From Ancylobacter novellus (lineage in GTDB: Bacteria > Pseudomonadota > Alphaproteobacteria > Rhizobiales > Xanthobacteraceae): a stretch of DNA of 16,048 nucleotides. The stretch lies in the NCBI GenBank assembly GCA_003241485.1, contig QFQD01000112.1, positions 1-16,048 on the forward strand. The letters are read 5' to 3'. The notes below the pieces were generated by a model, which was not told where the DNA came from, did not search any database, and worked only from the letters and a program-made list of their open reading frames with translations. Below are positions 1 through 6,860 of the stretch, in pieces. Position 1 is the stretch's first letter, and each line of letters starts with the position of its first letter. The position numbers and the translations under genes were made by a program.

Positions 1-405
1 CAGGGCAACTGGACGGCGCTGCGGGCGCAGAACCGGCGCGCGCGCTGGCTGATCCTGCTGTGCGGCCTGCCGCCCATCGCCATCATGCTGTTCCTACCCG
101 CGCCGCTGTTGCGCCTCGTCGGCCCCGGCTTCGAGATCGCCGCGCCGGCGTTGGTGATCATGGCAGTGGGGCAGCTGATCAACTGCGTGCTGTCCTGCCA
201 GGACATCATGCTGGCGATGACCGGCCATGGCGGGCTGCTGCGCTGGCTCAATGCCGCGCAGCTGGCGGTGTGCCTCGCGGCCGGCGCGGTGCTCATCCCG
301 CTGTTCGGCACGAACGGCGCTGCCCTTCTCACCGCGCTGGTCATTGCGCAGGGGGCCATCGGCACCTCGCTCGCGGTGCGCCGGCTGATGCCGCAGGCAT
401 TCTGA
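1..405 (+). CDS. Polysaccharide flippase (Wzx/MATE-like), C-terminal fragment
   Basis: The reading frame is open from base 1 and ends at a TGA at 403-405, so only the last 134 residues of a larger membrane protein are present. After a short basic stretch (RAQNRRARW) there are about four hydrophobic segments, near residues 16-38, 48-66, 80-100 and 106-122. The arrangement and phrases such as PLLRLVGPGFEIAAP and PLFGTNGAALLTA resemble the C-terminal half of Wzx-type O-antigen or exopolysaccharide flippases of the MOP/MATE superfamily, which move lipid-linked repeat units across the inner membrane. The next gene on the same strand is a Wzz/GumC chain-length protein, which supports a surface-polysaccharide role. 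The fragment alone cannot exclude another multidrug/oligosaccharidyl-lipid exporter. Confidence 0.6.
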   Translation, partial: QGNWTALRAQNRRARWLILLCGLPPIAIMLFLPAPLLRLVGPGFEIAAPALVIMAVGQLINCVLSCQDIMLAMTGHGGLLRWLNAAQLAVCLAAGAVLIPLFGTNGAALLTALVIAQGAIGTSLAVRRLMPQAF

Positions 406-478
406 GAATTAAAGCTATTTCGGCCCTGTTTACGGCCCATTAGCGTTAACCCGCCACATTAGGGGCGAGAATCCGGTT

Positions 479-498
479 GCGGGAAAACCCCTTCCCGC
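479..498 (+). other. Leader hairpin upstream of the Wzz-like gene
   Basis: GCGGGAA (479-485) and TTCCCGC (492-498) form a perfect 7-bp stem with a six-base loop, ending 30 bases before the start codon at 529. No T-run follows, so it is not a standard intrinsic terminator. It could be a 5' UTR structure or a protein-binding site. The rest of the 406-528 gap contains AT-rich stretches where a promoter could lie, but I could not assign -35 and -10 boxes. Confidence 0.3.
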
Positions 499-528
499 TC
501 TGAAGCGCGAGGCTCCGAGAACGCAGCG

Positions 529-2655
529 ATGTCGATGACGGGGTCATATCTGGCGGCCGACGGCCCTTCTCCCGGCCCGTCGCCGGATCGGCGCGCCTTC
601 GCGCTGACCTCACGCGACTTCCTGATCGCGGCGTTCTTCCACATCCGCATCGTGCTGCTCGCGGCGCTCATTCCGCTCGCCATCGGCGTTACGGCCGCCA
701 CCCTGACCAAGACCCAGTACACGGCCAACAGCCTGCTCATGGTCATGGTCAGCCGTGAGGTGAGCAACACGCAGAACGTGACCGATTCCGGCCCCTCCGT
801 GCTGTCCATCGAAGGCCTGAAGCAGGTCGAGTCCGAGGTGAAGATTCTCGAAAGCGCGGACATCATCCGCACCGTCATCGAGACCATCGGCAGCGACCGC
901 CTCTTTCCGCCGGGGCCCCTTGCCCGTCTGCGCTCCCTGCTCGGCGGCCGCGGCGACAAGATGGACCGCGCGATCGAGGACTTCCGCGCCCGGCTGAGGG
1001 CCGAAGTGCTGGACGGCTCGAACATCGTGCAGGTGTCCTTCACCCATCCTGACCGGGATATCGCGATCGAGACGACCAACAAGCTGGTGGAAACCTACCT
1101 CACCCGCCGCCGCGCGCTGATGGAGACACCTACCGCCAGCATCCTCATGACCGAGGTGGCCCGCTTCAGCCGCGAGCTGAAGGCGGCGGACGCCGCCATC
1201 GAGGCCTTCAAGGCGCGGATCGGCATTATCGACTTCGCGCAGGACGCCACGCTCGCCGCCAACCAGGTCGACACCGTGGTGCAGCGTCGCCAGCAGACCG
1301 CCGAGCGCAAGGTTTCCGTCGCCGGCCAGCTCGCCGAGGCCGAGCGCCAGCTCAACGCGCAGCCCGCCACCGTGTTCGACTTCAACCAGCGTGCCAATAC
1401 GCTGGACAATGACGACGACCACAACACGCTGACCCGCCTGCTGATCGAACGTGACCGGCTGGCGATGCTCTATGCGCCCAACGGCGCGATGATGCGCGAG
1501 ATCAACCGCAAGATCGACACCATCCGTCAGCAGCTGGCGACCCGCGGCGACCGCAATTACGAGACCAGCCGGGACGTGCGCAATCCGTCCATCGCGTACC
1601 TGAACAACATGATCCTGAACCTGCGGGTGGAAGCCGACGCGCTCGACAGGCAGGAATCGGAACTCGCCGACCAGCAGGCCAAGGCCGAGCGGCGCCTCTC
1701 CGAGCTGCGCGCCGCCGAGACGGAGCTGGTGGAACTCACCCGCCGCCGCGACACGCTGAACGATGGCTACCGCGAATACCAGCGCCGCGCCACGGCGGCG
1801 CAGATCGAGGAAGCCGCCTCGCGCGAGCGGGAATCGAATGTCCGCCTCGTGCAGGATGCCGGCGCTTCGGTGACCAGCCGCAGCCTGCGCCTGCCCTATC
1901 TCGGCGCCGGGCTGCTCGGTGCCGCGCTGTTCGGCGTGGCCGCCGGCGCGGTGGCCTCGGCGCTGCGCTCGACCTTCATCCTGCCGCATGAGGTGGAGCA
2001 CGAGCTGGAACTGCCCATGCTCGGCGAGTTCGCCAACCAGTCGCGGGCCAGCGACCCCGCCGCGCGCGAGCGCGAATTGGGCAATCTCGCGGCCTTGCTG
2101 CTGGAGGTCGAGATCGACGGGCAACCCCTGCGCGTGATGCAGCTCATCGCGGCGGAGAAGGACGAGCATCTCTCCGCTCTCGCACAGGGTATTGCCGCCG
2201 AGATCACCACCCAGCGCGGCATGCGCACGCTGCTGGTGGACCTCACCGCCCCGTCGGCGGCGGTGGTGCCGGGCGACATCGCCGTGCGCGACAAGGGCGG
2301 CCTGAACGTCGCGCCAAGTTCGACGCCGCTGCTGTGGACCGCGGTCGGCCGCGAGAGTTCGCCCTTGCTCAACGTCCGCATTCCCCTGCTGGAAGCCGAA
2401 CGGCTGATGGGCGAACTGCGCGCCGAGTTCGACGCAATCCTGTTCTGCGCCAGCGCCGCCGACGCGACCGCCATCGGCCACCGGCTCGACGGGCTGGTCG
2501 ACGGCAATGTGCTGGTCATCCGCGCCGAGCGCACCCGCAAGGCCGCCGCCATCGCGCTGCGCGACAGCATCTCCGAGAGCAGCGGCGTGCCGCTCGGCTT
2601 CATCCTCGTCGGCCGCCGCTATGTGCTGCCGAACTGGCTCTACCGGCTGAGCTGA
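529..2655 (+). CDS. Wzz/GumC-type polysaccharide chain-length protein with degenerate C-terminal kinase-like domain
   Basis: This 708-residue inner-membrane protein is a polysaccharide co-polymerase, predicted to control chain length or export of an exopolysaccharide. A Wzz-type N-terminal domain follows TM1 (about residues 39-60). A long periplasmic region (about 205-440) is rich in coiled coil and ends in a GNVR-like segment (TRRRDTLNDGYREYQRR). TM2 is at about 456-478. The cytoplasmic tail (490-708) is laid out like a bacterial tyrosine kinase (BY-kinase) domain: a strand at 535-541, an A'-like LLVDLT at 568-573, a Walker-B-like FDAILFCA at 634-641 and VLVIRAERTR at 661-670. However, the P-loop position reads AAEKDEHLSALAQG with no GKS/T, and there is no C-terminal tyrosine cluster. 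The tail is therefore probably not a kinase and may be a regulatory or docking relic. The ATG at 529 has only a weak purine-rich ribosome site. The last 16 bases overlap the end of the convergent LysR gene. Confidence 0.85.
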   Translation: MSMTGSYLAADGPSPGPSPDRRAFALTSRDFLIAAFFHIRIVLLAALIPLAIGVTAATLTKTQYTANSLLMVMVSREVSNTQNVTDSGPSVLSIEGLKQVESEVKILESADIIRTVIETIGSDRLFPPGPLARLRSLLGGRGDKMDRAIEDFRARLRAEVLDGSNIVQVSFTHPDRDIAIETTNKLVETYLTRRRALMETPTASILMTEVARFSRELKAADAAIEAFKARIGIIDFAQDATLAANQVDTVVQRRQQTAERKVSVAGQLAEAERQLNAQPATVFDFNQRANTLDNDDDHNTLTRLLIERDRLAMLYAPNGAMMREINRKIDTIRQQLATRGDRNYETSRDVRNPSIAYLNNMILNLRVEADALDRQESELADQQAKAERRLSELRAAETELVELTRRRDTLNDGYREYQRRATAAQIEEAASRERESNVRLVQDAGASVTSRSLRLPYLGAGLLGAALFGVAAGAVASALRSTFILPHEVEHELELPMLGEFANQSRASDPAARERELGNLAALLLEVEIDGQPLRVMQLIAAEKDEHLSALAQGIAAEITTQRGMRTLLVDLTAPSAAVVPGDIAVRDKGGLNVAPSSTPLLWTAVGRESSPLLNVRIPLLEAERLMGELRAEFDAILFCASAADATAIGHRLDGLVDGNVLVIRAERTRKAAAIALRDSISESSGVPLGFILVGRRYVLPNWLYRLS

Positions 2656-3581
2656 ACCTCGCCTGGCCGCGTTTCCTCCGCCACCTCCCGCGCCTGCCGC
2701 CGCAACTCGCCGATGAAAGCGTCGACGAGCGGCTGCTCGCCCCGGAGCCGGCGGGTGGCGGCGAAATGGGTGGAATCAAAGCCGTAGCTTTCGGGTTTCA
2801 GCACCCGCATCTGCCCGCGCCCGGCCCAGTCCTCGCCGATATGGCGCGGGAGATAGCCGATGAAGCGGCCGGACAGGATCATCATCACCTGCGCCTCCAT
2901 ATGCTCGATGGCGGCCGAGGCGCGGGGATGGTTCACCCGGTAGAGGTCGTCGAGGTGGCGGTAGCGGCGCACGGAGAAGAGCGCTTCCTCGATCCGCGCA
3001 TGGCTGATCGCCTCGGCCGGCAGATCGAACAGCGCGTGGCCGCGCCCGCAATACAGCGCCTGCGCCTCGCGGTGCAGCGGGATGTAGGTGATGCCCGGCA
3101 CCTTCTGCGAGAACGGCCCGACCACGATGTCGCGTGCACCGTCCATCAGCGCCCGCTCCAGCGCCGCCGGCGAGCCGAGTTCGAGGTCGACGAACACCTC
3201 GCTGGCGTAGTCGAGATAGCGCGCCAGCGCGGTCTGCAGGCCGAGCTGCGGGTTGGTCACCACACCGTCGACGATGCCCAGCCGCAGCCGCCCGACAAGG
3301 CGCTTCTGGTCGCGGCCGATGCGGCCGTGAAAGGCCTCGATGTCCTCGAACAGCTGCTTGGCCGCCGCAAGCGTCGCCTCGCCCAGCGGGGTGAGGCGGA
3401 AGCCGGCGCGCCCGCGCTCGCACAGCGGCCCGCCGAGCTTGCGCTCCAGCGCCGCGAGATGGGTGGAGAGGGTGGATTGCGAGAGGTTGAGCGCGATCTG
3501 CGCGTCGTGAAAGCCGCCCTCCTGCGCCAGCACGACGAAAACGCGCAGCAGGCGCAGATCGATATTGTCGAGGCGGCGCAT
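2640..3581 (-). CDS. LysR-family transcriptional regulator
   Basis: The product is 313 residues, normal for a LysR-type regulator. The N-terminal winged helix-turn-helix covers about residues 6-66 (LRLLRVFVVLAQEGGFHDAQ, then LNLSQSTLSTHLAALERKLG and FRLTPLGEATL). The effector-binding domain follows from about residue 95 (VGRLRLGIVDGVV) to 300. An AAGGG ribosome site precedes the ATG at 3581. The gene is divergent from the SDR/creatininase/ureohydrolase operon across a 106-bp gap with a perfect inverted repeat, which is the usual layout for a LysR regulator controlling its neighbour and itself. The inducer cannot be read from sequence; a guanidino or related nitrogen compound is inferred from the operon. 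Its stop codon lies inside the end of the convergent Wzz-like gene. Confidence 0.9.
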   Translation of the reverse strand: MRRLDNIDLRLLRVFVVLAQEGGFHDAQIALNLSQSTLSTHLAALERKLGGPLCERGRAGFRLTPLGEATLAAAKQLFEDIEAFHGRIGRDQKRLVGRLRLGIVDGVVTNPQLGLQTALARYLDYASEVFVDLELGSPAALERALMDGARDIVVGPFSQKVPGITYIPLHREAQALYCGRGHALFDLPAEAISHARIEEALFSVRRYRHLDDLYRVNHPRASAAIEHMEAQVMMILSGRFIGYLPRHIGEDWAGRGQMRVLKPESYGFDSTHFAATRRLRGEQPLVDAFIGELRRQAREVAEETRPGEVQLSR

Positions 3582-3590
3582 GGTGGGCCC

Positions 3591-3614
3591 TTACATCGGC
3601 ATTCGTCGATGTAA
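3591..3614. promoter_or_regulatory. Candidate LysR operator: 8-bp perfect inverted repeat
   Basis: TTACATCG (3591-3598) and CGATGTAA (3607-3614) are perfect inverted repeats separated by eight bases, in the gap between the divergent LysR gene and the operon starting at 3688. Within it a T (3596) and an A (3609) form a T-N12-A box close to the T-N11-A core of LysR-type sites. The left arm lies about 10 bases upstream of the LysR ATG and includes its AAGGG ribosome site, so binding here would also repress the regulator. The palindrome is seen directly; the assignment to this LysR protein is inference. Confidence 0.6.
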
Positions 3615-3687
3615 CCTTCTACTAATTCCGATTTTTCTGGAAGTGAAACTGGAGGAGCATGGCTCTTGTTCAACGAAGGAGCGCCGC

Positions 3688-4370
3688 ATGCGACTCGACG
3701 GCATTTCCGGCCGCGTCGTGCTCGTCACCGGATCGAGCCGGGGCATCGGTCTCGGCATCGCGCGCGCCTTCGCGGCGGCGGGGGCGGAACTGCACATGCT
3801 CGCCGATGACGCGGCGATCTTCGAGGCGGCCGAACGGCTCGGCGCGCGCGGCCATCAGGCCGACATCACCCGCGCGGAGGAGATCGCCGCCGTCGCCGGG
3901 GCGATACCCCATCTCGACGTGCTGGTGAACAATGCCGGGCTGGAACTGGTGACGCCGCTGGACGATGCCAGCCCCGCCAATGAGGCGACCTTCCGGCGGG
4001 TGATCGAGATCAACGTGGTCGGCACCTTCCTCGTCACCCGTGCCTTCGTGCCGAAGCTCGGCCATGGCGGGCGCGTCATCAACACCGCCTCGGTGTGGTC
4101 GCGCGGCTCGGAGGCGCTGTTCGGGGCCTATGTCGCCTCCAAGCACGCCACGATCGGCCTCACCAAGACCTGGGCGAAGGACACGCCATGGCGGCACGGA
4201 TGAATGTCGCGCCGGACGTGCTGCTCGACGAGATCGTCGCGGCGCAGATCCTGCCGGGCTTCATGGACCCGGACGACGTCGCGGGCACCTACCTTTTCCT
4301 CGCCTCGGACCTTGCCGCCAACATCACCGGCCAGAGCCTCGGCGTCGACCGCGGAGAGATACCATGGTGA
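3688..4370 (+). pseudogene. Short-chain dehydrogenase/reductase, frame broken by an internal deletion
   Basis: The ATG at 3688 sits six bases after an AAGGAG ribosome site (3676-3681). Its frame encodes 171 residues with classical SDR motifs: TGSSRGIG (14-21), NNAG (81-84), catalytic Ser135, and Tyr148/Lys152 in YVASK. It then leaves the family pattern after TWAKD (residue 165) and stops at 4201-4203. The rest of the SDR is in another frame, from about 4188 (MAARMNVAPDVLLDEIVAAQ) through YLFLASDLAANITGQSLGVD to a TGA at 4368-4370. The segment linking these in homologues (about 20-25 residues, including the VNAV-PG motif) is missing, so a deletion of 3n+1 bases near 4180-4188 is inferred. Such SDRs oxidise alcohols with NAD(P). 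The operon downstream looks intact. It is a pseudogene unless the lesion is an assembly error. Confidence 0.75.
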
Positions 4371-5089
4371 ACCCGCACAAGGATCTGCGCGTCATCGTCA
4401 CCGGCGCCGCGAGCGGCATCGGCCGGGCCAGCGCGGACGCGCTGAGCAAGGCCGGTGCGAAGGTGGTCGGCTTCGATCTGCATCCGCCGGAGGACACGTC
4501 CCGCTGGCCGACCATCCTGACCAATGTGTCGGACGAGGCCGCCGTGGTCTCCAGCATGGAGGCCGCGCGCGACCATCTCGGCGGGCTCGACGTCATCGTC
4601 AACTGCGCCGGCATCCTCTCCGAGGCGCCCTTGGCCCAGTTCGACATCGCCGACTATGAGCGCATGGCGGCGGTGAATATTCGCGGGCCCATCTTGATGG
4701 CCCGCGAGGCGCTGCGCCATTTCAACGGCAGCGGCCCGATACGCGGGCGCATCATCAACATCGCCTCGGAACTCGCCTATCTCGGGCGGGGCGGCGCCTC
4801 CGGCTACGCCGCCACCAAGGGCGCGGTACTGTCGCTGACGCGCTCCTGGGCGCGCGAGCTTGCGCCCGACATCCTCGTCAATGCCGTTGCTCCCGGCCCG
4901 GTCGACACGCCTCTGCTCGGCTTTGCCGCCATGAGCGAGGAGGCGAAGGAGCTGGAGACCGCCAACCCGCTTGGCCGCGTCGGCCGGCCGGAAGAGATCG
5001 CGCAGGCGGTGCTCTTCCTGTCGAGCCGCGCCACCGGCTTCATCACAGGCCAATGCATCAGCGTCGATGGCGGCGCAGGCATGCACTGA
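4364..5089 (+). CDS. Short-chain dehydrogenase/reductase (SDR)
   Basis: The 241-residue protein is a complete classical SDR, an NAD(P)-dependent oxidoreductase with a Rossmann fold. Visible motifs are TGAASGIG (13-20), an acidic Asp38 at the end of the second strand (GFDLH), which points to NAD rather than NADP, NCAG (80-83), catalytic Asn105, Ser135, Tyr148 and Lys152 (YAATK), the VNAVAPGPVDT loop (172-182), and the C-terminal FITGQCISVDGG. The start codon overlaps the end of the preceding broken SDR (ATGGTGA, 4364-4370), suggesting translational coupling. It is probably a dehydrogenase acting on the product of the neighbouring hydrolases, but the SDR fold does not reveal the substrate. With the first SDR broken, it may be the only functional oxidoreductase of the operon. 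Confidence 0.9.
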   Translation: MVNPHKDLRVIVTGAASGIGRASADALSKAGAKVVGFDLHPPEDTSRWPTILTNVSDEAAVVSSMEAARDHLGGLDVIVNCAGILSEAPLAQFDIADYERMAAVNIRGPILMAREALRHFNGSGPIRGRIINIASELAYLGRGGASGYAATKGAVLSLTRSWARELAPDILVNAVAPGPVDTPLLGFAAMSEEAKELETANPLGRVGRPEEIAQAVLFLSSRATGFITGQCISVDGGAGMH

Positions 5090-5107
5090 AGAACACCAGA
5101 GGGAAAC

Positions 5108-5884
5108 ATGGTCGACAGCGTCCGCCTTGACGAATTGAGCTGGCCCGAATTCGCGCAGAAGGTCGCGGCCGGCGCCCCGGTGTTTCTGCCGCTCGGCTCC
5201 ACCGAGCAGCACGGCCCGCATTTGCCGCTCGGTGTCGATGTCGTGCTGCCCACCGGCGTGTGCGAGCGCGTGGCGCGCGAGATCGGCGGCATCGTCGCGC
5301 CGACAGTGAATTATGGCTGCAAGTCCATGCCGCGCTCGGGCGGCGGCGAGCAGTTTCCCGGCACGCTGAGCCTCGATGCCAACACCTTCGCGCTGATGCT
5401 GCGCGACGTGATCCGCAATCTTGGCCGGCAGGGCGTGCGCCGCCTCGTCATCGTCAATGGCCATTACGAGAATCTGTGGCCCTCGGTCGAGGGCCTGGAC
5501 CTCGCCTTGCGCGAGCTGCGCCGCGACGGCATCACCGACATGCAGGTGATGCGGCTGGAATATTGGGATTTCGCCACCCGCCCGACGCTCGACCAGTTGT
5601 TCCCGGACGGCTTCCCCGGCATCGAGCTGGAACATGCCAGCCTGCTGGAAACCTCGCTCATGCTGCTGTTCCGGCCCGATCTCGTGGAGATGGACAAGGT
5701 GCCGACCGACGGCCCGGCCACCTTCCCGACCTATGACAAATTCCCCGTGCCGGACGATTTCGGGCTGCCGCCCTCCGGCGTGCTGGCCGTCGCGGTCGGC
5801 TCCACCGCCGAGAAGGGCGAGTTGCTGATGGCTGACTACCTCGCCCGCATCTCCGCCGCTATCCGCAAGGAATTCGGGCGCTGA
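5108..5884 (+). CDS. Creatininase-family amidohydrolase
   Basis: This 258-residue protein has the length and full pattern of the creatininase family, metal-dependent enzymes that open cyclic amides such as creatinine (to creatine). The two-metal ligands known from Pseudomonas putida creatininase all have counterparts: Glu33, His35 and Asp44 (STEQHGPHLPLGVD) and His119 and Glu121 (NGHYEN). GGGEQFPGT (78-86), Trp153, His176 and Glu181 are also kept. Two residues differ from my recollection of the P. putida enzyme: the active-site Trp174-Asp175 pair appears as Ile172-Glu173. That suggests a related but altered substrate. An AGAGGG ribosome site precedes the start, 18 bases after the SDR stop. 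Other family members act on formamides or peptides (ArfB, MftE), but this one looks closer to true creatininases. Confidence 0.85.
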   Translation: MVDSVRLDELSWPEFAQKVAAGAPVFLPLGSTEQHGPHLPLGVDVVLPTGVCERVAREIGGIVAPTVNYGCKSMPRSGGGEQFPGTLSLDANTFALMLRDVIRNLGRQGVRRLVIVNGHYENLWPSVEGLDLALRELRRDGITDMQVMRLEYWDFATRPTLDQLFPDGFPGIELEHASLLETSLMLLFRPDLVEMDKVPTDGPATFPTYDKFPVPDDFGLPPSGVLAVAVGSTAEKGELLMADYLARISAAIRKEFGR

Positions 5885-5903
5885 AGTGCCCAATGAGGTT
5901 CAC

Positions 5904-6860
5904 ATGACAGACAAGTTCGAGCCGCTCGATTCCGGCAGCATCCCCCGCTACGCCGGGCTTCCCACCTTCATGCGTCTGCCGGTCGCCGAGCCGTCGGAAG
6001 TCGACATCGCCATCCTTGGCCTGCCCTTCGATCTCGGCACCACCAACCGCGCCGGCACGCGCCACGGGCCGCGCGAGCTGCGCAACCAGTCCAGCCTGAT
6101 GCGCCGGGCGCACCACGTTACCGGCCTGTCGCCCTATGACCGCGCCCGCGTGGCCGACTGCGGTGACGTGCCGACCGATCCGTTCGACCTGATGCGCTCG
6201 CTCGACCTGATCTCCGCCCATTATACGGCCGTGCGCGAGGCCGGCGCGCTGCCGCTGACCGCGGGCGGCGACCATCTCATAAGCCTGCCGATCCTGCGCG
6301 GCCTGGCCAGCGAGGGGCCGGTCGGGCTGATCCAGTTCGACGCGCATTCCGATACCTATGACACCTTCTTCAACGGCGCCCGCTACACCCACGGCACCCC
6401 GTTCCGCCGTGCCATCGAGGAAGGGCTGGTCGACCCGAAGCGCTTCGTGCAGATCGGGCTGCGCGGCGCCATCTCGGACGCCGGAAATTACGACTATGCC
6501 CGCGAGATGGGCGTGCGCATCATCTTCATCGAGGAGTTCATGGCGCGCGGCGTCGAGGACGTGATGGCGGAGGCGCGGGCGATCGTCGGCGCGAAGCCGA
6601 CCTATGTCACCTTCGACATTGACGGCATCGACCCCTCGCAGGCGCCCGGCACCGGCACGCCGGAGATTGGCGGCTTCTCCACCCGCGAGGCGCAAGCGAT
6701 GGTGCGCCTGCTCGACGGGCTCGACATCATCGGCGCCGACCTCGTCGAGGTCGCCCCGCCCTTCGATCCGTCCGGCCTCACGGCGCTGACGGGGGCCACC
6801 ATCCTGTTTGAACTGCTGTGCGTGCTCGCCGGCGTCGTCGAGAAGAAGGCTGCGCGCTGA
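5904..6860 (+). CDS. Ureohydrolase (agmatinase/guanidinobutyrase-like), first of a tandem pair
   Basis: The 318-residue protein belongs to the arginase/agmatinase fold, which hydrolyses guanidino groups to urea and an amine with a two-Mn (or Ni) centre. All six metal ligands are present: His124 (GGDH), Asp146/His148/Asp150 (FDAHSD) and Asp238/Asp240 (FDIDGIDP), followed by PGTGTPEIGG. The N-terminal PRYAGLPTFMRLP and the segment DTYDTFFNGARYTHGTPFRRA resemble guanidinobutyrase and proclavaminate amidinohydrolase more than arginase. The ATG at 5904 was chosen because GAGG (5895-5898) lies five bases upstream; an in-frame GTG at 5886 lacks a clear ribosome site. It starts 19 bases after the creatininase gene. 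The exact guanidino substrate is not determined. Confidence 0.88.
   Translation: MTDKFEPLDSGSIPRYAGLPTFMRLPVAEPSEVDIAILGLPFDLGTTNRAGTRHGPRELRNQSSLMRRAHHVTGLSPYDRARVADCGDVPTDPFDLMRSLDLISAHYTAVREAGALPLTAGGDHLISLPILRGLASEGPVGLIQFDAHSDTYDTFFNGARYTHGTPFRRAIEEGLVDPKRFVQIGLRGAISDAGNYDYAREMGVRIIFIEEFMARGVEDVMAEARAIVGAKPTYVTFDIDGIDPSQAPGTGTPEIGGFSTREAQAMVRLLDGLDIIGADLVEVAPPFDPSGLTALTGATILFELLCVLAGVVEKKAAR

Noticed and set aside
406..528. CtrA box from TTAA and TTAG words near 445-462
   Set aside because: The spacing is nine bases, not seven, and the second half-site is TTAG.
610..2481. Long open frame antisense to the Wzz-like gene
   Set aside because: It has no recognisable domain and a composition typical of the reverse complement of a high-GC gene.
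4188..4370. A separate small gene starting at the ATG at 4188
   Set aside because: Its product is clearly the C-terminal part of the broken SDR (YLFLASDLAANITGQ), with no ribosome site of its own.
5108..5884. Mycofactocin MftE peptidase (a creatininase relative found with SDRs)
   Set aside because: No mycofactocin precursor, MftC radical-SAM or other mft gene is present, and the protein follows true creatininase motifs more closely.
5886..5888. GTG start for the first ureohydrolase
   Set aside because: It lacks a clear ribosome site, while the ATG at 5904 has GAGG five bases upstream and gives a normal family length.
4289..5893. Long open frame antisense to the second SDR and the creatininase gene
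   Set aside because: It covers several well-supported genes, has no motif, and is His/Gly/Ala-rich as expected for a shadow frame.
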